A DNA stretch of 21,328 bases, taken from NCBI GenBank assembly GCA_903895475.1, contig CAITUF010000064.1:1-21328 (forward strand), in the 5' to 3' direction. This document shows, in pieces, positions 14,692 to 21,328 of the stretch. The notes beneath the pieces were generated by a model, which saw only the letters and a list, made by a program, of their open reading frames with translations, was not told the DNA's origin and made no database searches. How positions within the stretch are numbered: position 1 is the first letter of the stretch; each line of letters begins with the position of its first letter. Source of the DNA: an uncultured Opitutia bacterium (GTDB lineage Bacteria > Verrucomicrobiota > Verrucomicrobiia > Opitutales > UBA953). Made by a program: the position numbers and the translations under genes.

Positions 14692-15360
14692 ATGCGTTCC
14701 CGTACCCGTTCAGGTTTCACGCTCATTGAGCTGCTTACCGTCATTGCCATCATCGGTATCTTGGCCGCCGTCCTCTTTCCGGCCATCGGTGCGGTCCGCA
14801 AAAAGGCTAAGATTTCGACTGGAACGACGACCTTCCAGCAGTGGTGCGCCGGTGTGTCCCGTTATAAGTCCGTGTATGGCTTCTACCCGAACATCGGGGC
14901 TTCATATACCACGACGGCCGACGCCCTGCATAAGCTCGAAACTGGCCCTGGTATCCCCTTTGTGAAGTCCCTCTACGGCAAGAACCCGACGGGTTCACCG
15001 CTTTCTGGTGCCGCCACGGGAGAGCGTGCTAAGTACAACCGTAACGCCGAAGAGTTCTGTGCCTTCGGTAAGGACGACTACGAGCTCTTTGACGCGAACG
15101 CCAACACGACCGGCAAGCTCATCGATAAATTCGGCAACACCAATATCCGCATCGTCTTTGACACCGATGGTAATGGCACGATCAAGGGCATCGCCACTCC
15201 GCTCCCTGACGACCTTGACGCGACCAAGAATGCTAATGGCATCAATAGCACGACCGGTATTCCGGCGCGTGTGATTATCTTTACCACCACCAAGGACGTC
15301 GGCTCGACTAACGGCCAGTTGGGTGCGGACGACGTCGCCGACATTATCGCTATCCAGTGA
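14692..15360 (+). CDS. GspG-like major pseudopilin
   Basis: A 222-residue prepilin. The leader MRSRTRSG is followed by the class III cleavage site and helix FTLIELLTVIAIIGILAAVLF with Glu5 of the mature protein, recognised by prepilin peptidase. The soluble domain (46-222) contains Cys52 and Cys123, possibly a disulfide, and IDKFGNTNIRIVFDTDGNGTI. The latter recalls the DxxGN-aspartate-rich loop of GspG pseudopilins, a possible calcium site. The ATG at 14692 was chosen to put the leader at the N-terminus; the upstream part of the frame overlaps the terminator. No Shine-Dalgarno is visible. It is first of four overlapping pseudopilin genes, in the position gspG takes in type II secretion operons. 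Its soluble domain is duplicated in the lipoprotein at 2870-3541. No secretion ATPase, platform protein or prepilin peptidase is in the window. Confidence 0.85.
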   Translation: MRSRTRSGFTLIELLTVIAIIGILAAVLFPAIGAVRKKAKISTGTTTFQQWCAGVSRYKSVYGFYPNIGASYTTTADALHKLETGPGIPFVKSLYGKNPTGSPLSGAATGERAKYNRNAEEFCAFGKDDYELFDANANTTGKLIDKFGNTNIRIVFDTDGNGTIKGIATPLPDDLDATKNANGINSTTGIPARVIIFTTTKDVGSTNGQLGADDVADIIAIQ

Positions 15361-16220
15361 GTCCTCGCGCCCGTCTCTCCCGCGCCCGTCGCGGCTTTAC
15401 TCTGATTGAGCTATTGGTGGTTATCACCATCATCCTGCTCATTTCGGGGTTGTTTCTCAATATGTCCGCTGGCGATGGCGGTGGCCTGATGGGCGGCCAG
15501 CGCATGGTCGGCTCCTCGATTCGATCCGTCCGCGCGATGGCTTTGATGAACCGCGGAGCCCAAGGCACGGGCGTGAGCTATAATGCTCGTTACCGACTAC
15601 TAATCCTGAACGACCCGTCGGATCCCGTGAACCACCTGCACAAGTACATGATTGTCGTGGGTAGTGTGGATACCAGCACGATGGCGGCGGGTGTCGATCC
15701 GACGACCGTTACGAGCACTTCCGATAGCCGCTACAAGTGGTATTCTCCGGATGCCCCGACTTTGCTACCAAGTGGCGTCTACTTTGTTCCGCCTGCCAGC
15801 GACACCACCACCGTGGTCAATAAGCCCCCGGGCTTCACGGGCACCTGGGTCGGCCGCGCGAGCATCATCGGCCAGATCGCAGACAATGCCACGGCCAACT
15901 CGAACGATAACCCTGGCAGCCCGCCTTGGATGATGTTCGCGTCGCAGGGTGTCGTCGCTCCTACCAACTTGGCTGCAATGTCCGGCCTCGACGCCAAGAA
16001 GTGGTACTATGTTGAACTACAGACAGGCGGCACCTCTAATCACCTCGGCCGCGTCATTCTCGTGCTCGCTAACGGCGTGCTGCGACTGGACCCGGCCTCC
16101 AATAAGGTCCAACTCGACCTAATCAGCGAAAACCAGTTGGCGGCCTTGTCGCTCCGACCCAGCGGCGACGTGGCGATGACCACCGATCCAGATGAACTGG
16201 ACAAAAATCTCCTGAAGTAA
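15357..16220 (+). CDS. GspH-like minor pseudopilin (Verru_Chthon cassette D-like)
   Basis: A 287-residue prepilin with leader ending RARRG, then FTLIELLVVITIILLISGLFL (Glu5 present). The segment GGQRMVGSSIRSVRAMALMNRGAQ resembles the start of GspH-type soluble domains, where a helix is followed by 'arsrAi..n' sequence. The remainder is beta-rich with Thr/Ser/Asn-rich loops. It starts with GTG at 15357, overlapping the preceding stop by 4 bp (GTGA), and its stop overlaps the next ATG by 1 bp (TAATG), so the genes are translationally coupled. The cassette-D label is by position and N-terminal style, and is less certain than the C label for the last gene. Expected role: a minor pseudopilin priming or capping an inner-membrane-anchored pseudopilus. 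Confidence 0.75.
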   Translation: MSPRARLSRARRGFTLIELLVVITIILLISGLFLNMSAGDGGGLMGGQRMVGSSIRSVRAMALMNRGAQGTGVSYNARYRLLILNDPSDPVNHLHKYMIVVGSVDTSTMAAGVDPTTVTSTSDSRYKWYSPDAPTLLPSGVYFVPPASDTTTVVNKPPGFTGTWVGRASIIGQIADNATANSNDNPGSPPWMMFASQGVVAPTNLAAMSGLDAKKWYYVELQTGGTSNHLGRVILVLANGVLRLDPASNKVQLDLISENQLAALSLRPSGDVAMTTDPDELDKNLLK

Positions 16221-17014
16221 TGAACACCGTCCTTTCTCCTTCCCGTCGTCGCTCGGGCTTCTCGCTGATCGAGGTCACCCTCGCTATCGGCATCCTTGGC
16301 ATGGCGATCTTATCGCTGGTTGGCATCCTTGGTTCGACCTTCCAGCAGGTCGACGAAATCATGCAGACCAATCGCGCCTTGTCGGGGGTGACTCGCCTGA
16401 TTGGGGCGCTCGATAACCCTCGCTCCATTGTCTACCTTGACGCCAGCGCGGACAGCAATCCTGCGAACACGAAGTATATTCACCAAGGCCTCCAGTCGAA
16501 ACTCGATCCGTTTGTCGCCATTCCAGCGTCGAACTTTGAAATCGCCTACCGCTTACTTGGTCCGGCCAACACGACGAACAACGCCGTCTGGCTCTACGTC
16601 TATGACCGCAAGATGGTGATTGCGGTGGCCGATGCGCAGGCTGGTGCGGCGGTGACCTACAACCTCTATTCCAACCCCTCGGCGATGGAAGTCGCTTCCT
16701 GTGCCGGCAATGCCGATAACTTTAGCCCAATTGCGGCCAACACGCGGAATGTCGTTGGTACCCCGATGCGGGTACGCCTCACGCTCTCGAAGTTACTCGT
16801 CGGTCAGCGCTACCAGATTGATACCGTCACGGGTGAGCCGAGCGTGGCCAAGTGGACCCCAGGCACCGCGTTGCCGGTGGATCCTAATCTCTACGCCTTG
16901 GCCTACCTTCCGGTCGTCGCCGAATTCTTCCCGCACGATTACGTGGACTCCGCGATTTTTAAGGCTCGTGAAGACACGCCCCTCCTTGTGCAGAACATCA
17001 TCATCAGCCGATGA
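16220..17014 (+). CDS. GspI-like minor pseudopilin (Verru_Chthon cassette B-like)
   Basis: A 264-residue prepilin: leader ending RRRSG, then FSLIEVTLAIGILGMAILSLVGIL with Glu5, the SLIEV-A-I style of GspI and of Verru_Chthon cassette protein B. The soluble domain begins STFQQVDEIMQTNRALSGVTRL and contains YLVYVYDRK-like beta strands (WLYVYDRKMVIAVADAQ). There are no obvious catalytic residues, as expected for a structural minor pseudopilin. It overlaps the upstream gene by 1 bp and the downstream gene by 4 bp (ATGA at 17011-17014), placing it firmly in the operon. Confidence 0.8.
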   Translation: MNTVLSPSRRRSGFSLIEVTLAIGILGMAILSLVGILGSTFQQVDEIMQTNRALSGVTRLIGALDNPRSIVYLDASADSNPANTKYIHQGLQSKLDPFVAIPASNFEIAYRLLGPANTTNNAVWLYVYDRKMVIAVADAQAGAAVTYNLYSNPSAMEVASCAGNADNFSPIAANTRNVVGTPMRVRLTLSKLLVGQRYQIDTVTGEPSVAKWTPGTALPVDPNLYALAYLPVVAEFFPHDYVDSAIFKAREDTPLLVQNIIISR

Positions 17015-18333
17015 AAACCTCCCTCCTCCGTACCGCCCGCCGCGGCTTTACCTTGATCGAAGTCATGGTCGCGACGGCGATCATGATGGTGATCGTTCTC
17101 GCCGTGGTGACCATTGCCGCGGACACCTTTAAGGCGTACGACCGCGCGGTCGCCGACCTCACGACGCAGTCCGAGGCCCGTGGCGCCCTCGATGCGATGG
17201 AGAACGATTTTCAGACGGCGGTTATCCGGCCTGACGGTCGTTGCTGGATGGAAGTTATCCTGCCTGGTGCGACGGCTCCGGCTGGCGTACCCAAGGCGGT
17301 CGGTAACCTGCAGCCGGTTGACCATCCGATTGTCATGCTCTTTTCGGCACCGCCGGACCGCCCACGCTGGTCCCCAGTGGCCACCACGCCCCGGACGGCC
17401 TTTAAGGGCGATGTCTGTGCGGTTGCCTATCGTATCGGCCAGCGTTCGCCTTTCGACGCCCCAGGTGACCCCATCCAGCAGGTGTATGGCGTCTACCGAA
17501 CGATTATCGACCCCGAGGCGACCTTCCGTGATGCCTTGCCGATTATCTTTTCTTCGACTCCGACGGTCCCCACGTCCCCTTGGAATTACTGGAACGCTCC
17601 GCGGCTAGTGCCGAATTACTCCGTCTCCGCCGCCTCGGGTGGCTTCCAGACCCGCAACTTGATTGACCAGAGCTTGGTGCAGACGGGTGGGGCGACTTCT
17701 AATTATTGCTGGACGCTAGATGACCAGAATTTCATCGCTTCGAATGTCGTCTCCATGCACCTGACCTTCTGGTGTAAGTCTTCCTTGCCGGCCTCCTCCA
17801 CGGTGACTGGCGCCTTGGTCGATCCGCTGAAGCGTCCGGCTGAATTACTCCGCCCGGTGGTCGTAGGTTCGGCCGATACCTTTAAGTTCGGCCCGGCGGC
17901 TTACGGCGGCTACATCGGTGAATACGTCACCAATACGACGTCTTCGACCACGAACGCGGCCCCGTTGCGCTTTGCTCCTTCCAGCGGTTCCCCCGTGCCA
18001 GTGACGGCCGCCGGCACACCTCACCCTTACGACACCTATGGCGCCCGCCTCCGTATCTTCGCGGACCGGATGTATCCTGATTCGCTTGGGCCGAACAACG
18101 CCGCGACCGCTACGTCTTTGCCGTACATGCCTTACTCCGTGAAGGCCGTGGAGGTTTCGCTTACGATCCTGACACCCGAGGGCTCTAAGGAGCTCCGCTC
18201 CCTACAGAAACTTACCGCCTCCCAGTCGGCTACGGGTATCGCACTTCCTTCGGTTAATGATTACAAGCGCATCGTGAATCAGTACGGTCGCAACTACACC
18301 CGTTACATCAAGTTGATGGCGAACGGCGGCTAA
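17011..18333 (+). CDS. GspJ-like minor pseudopilin (Verru_Chthon cassette C-like)
   Basis: A 440-residue prepilin: leader ending TARRG, then FTLIEVMVATAIMMVIVLAVVTI with Glu5. TQSEARGALDAMENDFQTAV follows, the GspJ-type 'R-A-L--m--D---A' helix, and the late segment YMPYSVKAVEVSLTILTPEGSKEL matches the 'VEVTL' strand typical of cassette protein C. It is much larger than GspJ (about 200 residues), with a long Ser/Thr/Pro-rich insertion in the middle. Its last helix contains RIVNQYGRNYTRYIKLM. It is last in the operon; no GspK-like or large cassette A gene follows before the terminator. The start overlaps the preceding stop by 4 bp. Confidence 0.82.
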   Translation: MKTSLLRTARRGFTLIEVMVATAIMMVIVLAVVTIAADTFKAYDRAVADLTTQSEARGALDAMENDFQTAVIRPDGRCWMEVILPGATAPAGVPKAVGNLQPVDHPIVMLFSAPPDRPRWSPVATTPRTAFKGDVCAVAYRIGQRSPFDAPGDPIQQVYGVYRTIIDPEATFRDALPIIFSSTPTVPTSPWNYWNAPRLVPNYSVSAASGGFQTRNLIDQSLVQTGGATSNYCWTLDDQNFIASNVVSMHLTFWCKSSLPASSTVTGALVDPLKRPAELLRPVVVGSADTFKFGPAAYGGYIGEYVTNTTSSTTNAAPLRFAPSSGSPVPVTAAGTPHPYDTYGARLRIFADRMYPDSLGPNNAATATSLPYMPYSVKAVEVSLTILTPEGSKELRSLQKLTASQSATGIALPSVNDYKRIVNQYGRNYTRYIKLMANGG

Positions 18334-18347
18334 GCGCCATCGGGTTT

Positions 18348-18386
18348 AAACAAAAAGGGCGTCCTTGCGGGACGCCCTTTTTGTTT
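18348..18386. terminator. Strong bidirectional terminator between the pseudopilin operon and accA
   Basis: A perfect 17-bp stem (18348-18364 with 18370-18386) encloses a 5-nt loop. The stem's outer part is A-rich on the left arm and T-rich on the right, so each strand reads a GC hairpin followed by TTTTT. It serves the operon ending at 18333 and accA ending at 18402 on the other strand. Confidence 0.95.
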
Positions 18387-18401
18387 GGTGGTTCTGGCCG
18401 C

Positions 18402-19370
18402 TTACTCGGCGTACACGCCCATCTTGCGGAACTTGGCGTAGCGGTCGGCGACCAACTTGTCGGGTTTAGCCTTCGATAGTTCCTTGAGGGCTTCGCGCAG
18501 CATCTTGCGGATGTTGGAGCCAGTAGCGGCTGGGTCTTCCTGGGCACCGCCGAGGGGTTCCTTCACAACGCCGTCCACAACGCCGAGCTTGAGAAGATTC
18601 GGGGCGTCGAGGCACAGGGCTTCGGCGGCCTTGGGAGCGTGGGCGCGATCCTTGAAGAGGATCGCGGCGCAGCCTTCGGGAGAGATGACGGAGTAGTAGG
18701 CGTTTTCGAGGATGTAGACGCGGTTCGAGACGGCGATGCCGAGGGCACCACCGGAACCACCTTCTCCGATAACGAAGGTGATAATGGGCACCCCGAACTG
18801 ACTCATCTCGCGGAGGTTGACCGCGATGGCTTCAGCCACGTGGCGTTCTTCTGAGCCGATGCCAGGGAAGGCGCCTGGGGTGTCGACGAGGGTGATGATG
18901 GGCAACTTGAAGGTGTGCGCCATTTTCATTAGGCGAAGGGCCTTGCGGTAACCTTCCGGGTTGGGACAACCGAAGTTACGACGAAGGTTCTCCTTAGTAT
19001 CGCGGCCTTTCTGTTGGCCGATGACCATGACGGGCTGTCCTTCAAAGAAGGCTGTTCCGCCGACGGTGGACTCGTCGTCCATGTAGAGACGGTCGCCATG
19101 GAGCTCCTGAAAGTCGTCAAAGATCATCCCGATATAGTCCAGGGAGTAGGGGCGACGGGGGTGGCGCGCCAGTTGGACGCGCTGCCAGGGGGTCAGGTTG
19201 CCGTAGACCTCGCGTCGGGTCTGGGCCAGCTTGGCCTCCATGGAGACGGCTTCCTTGGTGACGTCCATGCCGGCGGACTCGGAAGAGGCGCGCAGGGCGG
19301 CAATCTTATCCTCTAGTTCGCGGATGGGCTTCTCAAACTCGAGCGTGAAGCGGGGCTTCGTGACAGACAT
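18402..19370 (-). CDS. accA: Acetyl-CoA carboxylase carboxyltransferase subunit alpha
   Basis: A 322-residue protein, the normal AccA length. With AccD it transfers the carboxyl group from biotin-BCCP to acetyl-CoA, giving malonyl-CoA for fatty acid synthesis in the cytoplasm. The N-terminal helical part (FEKPIRELEDKIAALR) is followed by RHPRRPYSLDYI and FDDFQELHGDR. The crotonase-like carboxyltransferase core includes ITLVDTPGAFPGIGSEERH, VIGEGGSGGALGIAVSNRV and SVISPEGCAAILFKD, all diagnostic. The ATG at 19370 matches the usual family start; no Shine-Dalgarno is seen (pyrimidine-rich leader). It is monocistronic here, divergent from the DUF1080 gene, and ends at the shared bidirectional terminator. 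Confidence 0.97.
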   Translation of the reverse strand: MSVTKPRFTLEFEKPIRELEDKIAALRASSESAGMDVTKEAVSMEAKLAQTRREVYGNLTPWQRVQLARHPRRPYSLDYIGMIFDDFQELHGDRLYMDDESTVGGTAFFEGQPVMVIGQQKGRDTKENLRRNFGCPNPEGYRKALRLMKMAHTFKLPIITLVDTPGAFPGIGSEERHVAEAIAVNLREMSQFGVPIITFVIGEGGSGGALGIAVSNRVYILENAYYSVISPEGCAAILFKDRAHAPKAAEALCLDAPNLLKLGVVDGVVKEPLGGAQEDPAATGSNIRKMLREALKELSKAKPDKLVADRYAKFRKMGVYAE

Positions 19371-19512
19371 GGGGGACTAAATAGGGGATTTTTAGGCTGT
19401 AGGGCAACGGGAATAGGGGACCGGGGGGTTCGGCCAAGGGCGCAAAAGGGCGTTTTTCACTCTTTTCCCCGAACCAAGCGTCGGTCAGGCTGTCAGAACC
19501 CTCACCCCAACC
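19371..19512. other. accA / DUF1080 divergent intergenic region
   Basis: A 142-bp spacer that must hold both promoters. It contains two copies of AAGGGCG around 19437-19453 and a short T-run, but no convincing sigma-70 hexamers or hairpin. Nothing else is supportable. Confidence 0.4.
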
Positions 19513-20289
19513 ATGCGTAACTTGTTTCTTCTGACTTTAGCCGCCGCCAGCCTTTCGGCTGAAGGTTACCTCGACACCCCCCTTATCCCCGGCACCCAGT
19601 GGCACGTCCATGACTCGACCCGTCCCCAGCCCCCGCGCGCGGACAAGGAGAAGCTGAAGTGCACGACGACTACCGCCCCCGCCGGAGCCGTGGTGCTTTT
19701 TGACGGCAAGGATGCCGCCGCCGAGTGGGAAGCCGACAATGGCGCCAAGGGCGTGACGTGGGAAGTGAAGGAAGGTTCGATGGTTGCCCGTAAGAATGGT
19801 ATCCACACGAAGAAGTCTTTTGGCGACATTACCTTTCACACCGAATGGCGCTCCGCCGAAGGCTACGATAAAAATGAGAAGAAGAAGGGCCAGGGCAATT
19901 CCAACAGCGGCATCTTCTTCATGCGTACCTACGAACTGCAGGTGCTCGATTGCGCCAAGACCGAAACCTACGCCGACGGCATGACGGCTGCAATCTATGG
20001 TCAACAGCCACCGCTCTTTAATGCCTGTAATCCCTCGCGCGAATGGAACAGCTACGACATCGAATGGACCGCTCCACGCTTCGATCAAGACGGCAAGGTG
20101 GTCTCGAAAGCCCGCATCACGGTTGTGATGAACGGCGTCAAGGTGCAGGACAATATCGAGTATATCGGCCCGAGCAGCCACAAGAAGAACCCCCCTTACG
20201 CGAAGCACGCGGACAAGCTGCCCATCGGCCTGCAGTTCCACGGCGACCCCGTCGAGTTCCGTAATATGTGGGTGCTCGAAAAGAAGTAA
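19513..20289 (+). CDS. Exported DUF1080 (3-keto-disaccharide hydrolase-like) protein
   Basis: A 258-residue protein with a signal peptide (MRNLFLLTLAAASLSA, cleavage before EGY). The jelly-roll domain spans about 58-256 and carries family hallmarks: VVLFDGKDAAAEWEA, TWEVKEGSMVARKNGI, DITFHTEWRSAEG, NSNSGIFFMRTYELQVLD, a WNSYDIEWTAPRF strand, and the terminal IGLQFHGDPVEFRNMWVLE. The family (DUF1080, PF06439) is very expanded in Verrucomicrobia and Planctomycetes and includes proteins acting on 3-keto-glycosides. The substrate here is unknown. The insert DKNEKKKGQG is lysine-rich. The start is the ATG directly before the signal peptide; no Shine-Dalgarno is visible. It is monocistronic with its own terminator. 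Confidence 0.88.
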   Translation: MRNLFLLTLAAASLSAEGYLDTPLIPGTQWHVHDSTRPQPPRADKEKLKCTTTTAPAGAVVLFDGKDAAAEWEADNGAKGVTWEVKEGSMVARKNGIHTKKSFGDITFHTEWRSAEGYDKNEKKKGQGNSNSGIFFMRTYELQVLDCAKTETYADGMTAAIYGQQPPLFNACNPSREWNSYDIEWTAPRFDQDGKVVSKARITVVMNGVKVQDNIEYIGPSSHKKNPPYAKHADKLPIGLQFHGDPVEFRNMWVLEKK

Positions 20290-20310
20290 GCTGCCCGCAC
20301 AGTTCCGCAT

Positions 20311-20340
20311 AACGCCCCGGCTCGGCCGGGGCGTTTGTTT
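20311..20340 (+). terminator. Intrinsic terminator after the DUF1080 gene
   Basis: An 11-bp perfect GC-rich stem (20311-20321 with 20325-20335), a 3-nt TCG loop, and a TTTGTTT tail that begins in the last stem pairs, 22 bp after the stop codon. Confidence 0.92.
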
Positions 20341-20405
20341 GAGGGCGCCGGCCAAGTGGCCAGTAATATGGGTCGATTCGACTTACCCGTTTGCAAGGGG
20401 GGCGG

Positions 20406-21328
20406 ATGTTGGTACGGTCTGGGCTTCTACGAATGTATCCCGCTGATCGACGCGATAACTGGCATGCCGGACAGGGCCGATGGTCCGACGTGCCTGCGTC
20501 GGATTGGAACGATTGGCACTGGCAGTTGCGTAACCGCATCACGACTTTAGCCCAGTTGGAGACGCTCCTCGAGTTGTCTCCACAGGAACGGGCAGGCTGC
20601 CTCTTTGCCGCCCATAAGCTCGCCTTGGCGATCACGCCGCACTTCTTTAACCTGATCGACCCGCAGGATCCCAATTGCCCAGTCCGCCGTCAGGTCATCC
20701 CGCATATCGACGAGTCAGTCGTCGCTCCCGGTGAGTCGTCGGATCCGGTCGGTGAAGAGGGGACTATGCCGGTCCCAGGCATTGTGCATCGCTACCCGGA
20801 TCGCGTGCTGTTTTTGGTGACCGACCGTTGCGCTTCGTATTGCCGCTACTGTACGCGTAGCCGCTTGGTCTCTAACGCTCAGTCCTACGATTTTCATCCC
20901 GAGCTTGAGCAGGGGCTGCAGTATATCGCCGCCCATCCGGAAGTGCGTGACGTTCTGATTTCCGGCGGCGATCCGCTGTTGCTGTCCGATGCTAAAATCG
21001 ACGCGCTACTCGGCCGCCTGCGGGCTATTCCGCACGTCGAGTTCATCCGCATGGGTTCGCGTATCCCCGTCTTCCTGCCGCAACGCATCACGCCCGAGCT
21101 CGCGGCCATCTTTCGTAAGCACGGTCCAATCTGGATGAGTATCCATACCAATCACCCGAAAGAGATTACCCGCGAATTGGCCGAGGCCTGCGAGCGGTTG
21201 TCACTGGCGGGCGTTCCGCTGGGTAATCAGTCGGTCTTGCTTAACGGGATTAACGATACGCCCGAGATCATGAAGTCACTGGTGCACCGTCTCTTGATGA
21301 TGCGCGTCCGGCCGTACTACCTTTACGC
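20406..21328 (+). CDS. kamA: Lysine 2,3-aminomutase-type radical SAM enzyme (3' end outside window)
   Basis: 307 codons are visible and the frame is open at the window end. The N-terminus has WSDVPASDWNDWHWQLRNRI, as in KamA proteins, then ITPHFFNLIDPQDPNCPVRRQVIP and PVPGIVHRYPDRVLFLVTDRC. The radical SAM cluster is Cys142, Cys146 and Cys149 (CASYCRYC), followed by LISGGDPLLLSD and FIRMGSRIPVFLPQRIT. GVPLGNQSVLLNGINDTPE and MRVRPYYLY match lysine 2,3-aminomutases better than EpmB, which has a shorter sequence and 'GVLPYYLH' there. Known enzymes interconvert L-alpha-lysine and L-beta-lysine using SAM and PLP; the PLP lysine and second substrate aspartate lie beyond the window. The ATG at 20406 was chosen because a G-rich, SD-like run precedes it; an ATG at 20433 starts nearer the conserved region. 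Confidence 0.9.
   Translation, partial: MLVRSGLLRMYPADRRDNWHAGQGRWSDVPASDWNDWHWQLRNRITTLAQLETLLELSPQERAGCLFAAHKLALAITPHFFNLIDPQDPNCPVRRQVIPHIDESVVAPGESSDPVGEEGTMPVPGIVHRYPDRVLFLVTDRCASYCRYCTRSRLVSNAQSYDFHPELEQGLQYIAAHPEVRDVLISGGDPLLLSDAKIDALLGRLRAIPHVEFIRMGSRIPVFLPQRITPELAAIFRKHGPIWMSIHTNHPKEITRELAEACERLSLAGVPLGNQSVLLNGINDTPEIMKSLVHRLLMMRVRPYYLY

Noticed and set aside
19537..20355. 272-codon open frame on the minus strand
   Set aside because: It is antisense to the DUF1080 gene, has no recognisable domain, and starts beyond that gene's terminator.

Overview
The window looks like a chromosomal segment of a Verrucomicrobiota bacterium, possibly Opitutae-like. The main reasons are a pseudopilin operon resembling the 'Verru_Chthon cassette', together with families common in that phylum: a DUF1080 protein, a DUF4832-type protein and an exported FAD-dependent oxidoreductase. 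Most coding sequence is GC-rich, and few starts carry a recognisable Shine-Dalgarno. I see no insertion sequence, phage gene, tRNA, rRNA or CRISPR. It reads as ordinary chromosome with one compositionally odd patch at about 2.7-3.55 kb. All assignments come from reading the sequence; no database search was run.

Layout. (1) 1-2429, minus strand: an exported FAD-dependent oxidoreductase, a FurA-type redox regulator 13 bp downstream, then the 5' end of katG cut by the window edge. The furA-katG spacer holds two arrays of 7-nt repeats. (2) 2430-2869: no gene, but several small inverted repeats. (3) 2870-5128: a lipoprotein whose soluble domain is a close relative of the pseudopilin at 14.7 kb, an exported helical protein in the same direction, and a divergent outer-membrane beta-barrel protein. 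(4) 5100-11403: a TetR repressor and a divergent RND efflux operon (membrane fusion lipoprotein, AcrB-type pump, OprM/NodT-type outer-membrane lipoprotein), with an AcrR-like palindrome between them. (5) 11412-14574: an exported DUF4874/DUF4832-type protein, divergent from a putative Na+/H+ antiporter that ends in a good terminator. (6) 14692-18333: four overlapping pseudopilin genes in GspG-H-I-J-like order, ending in a bidirectional terminator shared with accA. (7) 18402-21328: accA, a DUF1080 protein with terminator, and a lysine 2,3-aminomutase-type radical SAM gene cut by the window edge.

The most unusual element is the pseudopilin-like lipoprotein at 2870-3541. An 80-residue block is 71/80 identical (hand count) to the operon's pseudopilin, but the prepilin helix has been replaced by a lipoprotein signal and a charged, probably helical stalk. 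That block is about 63% GC while its flanks are about 44-47%, as expected for gene conversion or a recent chimera. One hypothesis is a fixed, membrane-anchored decoy, docking or regulatory subunit of the pseudopilin machine.
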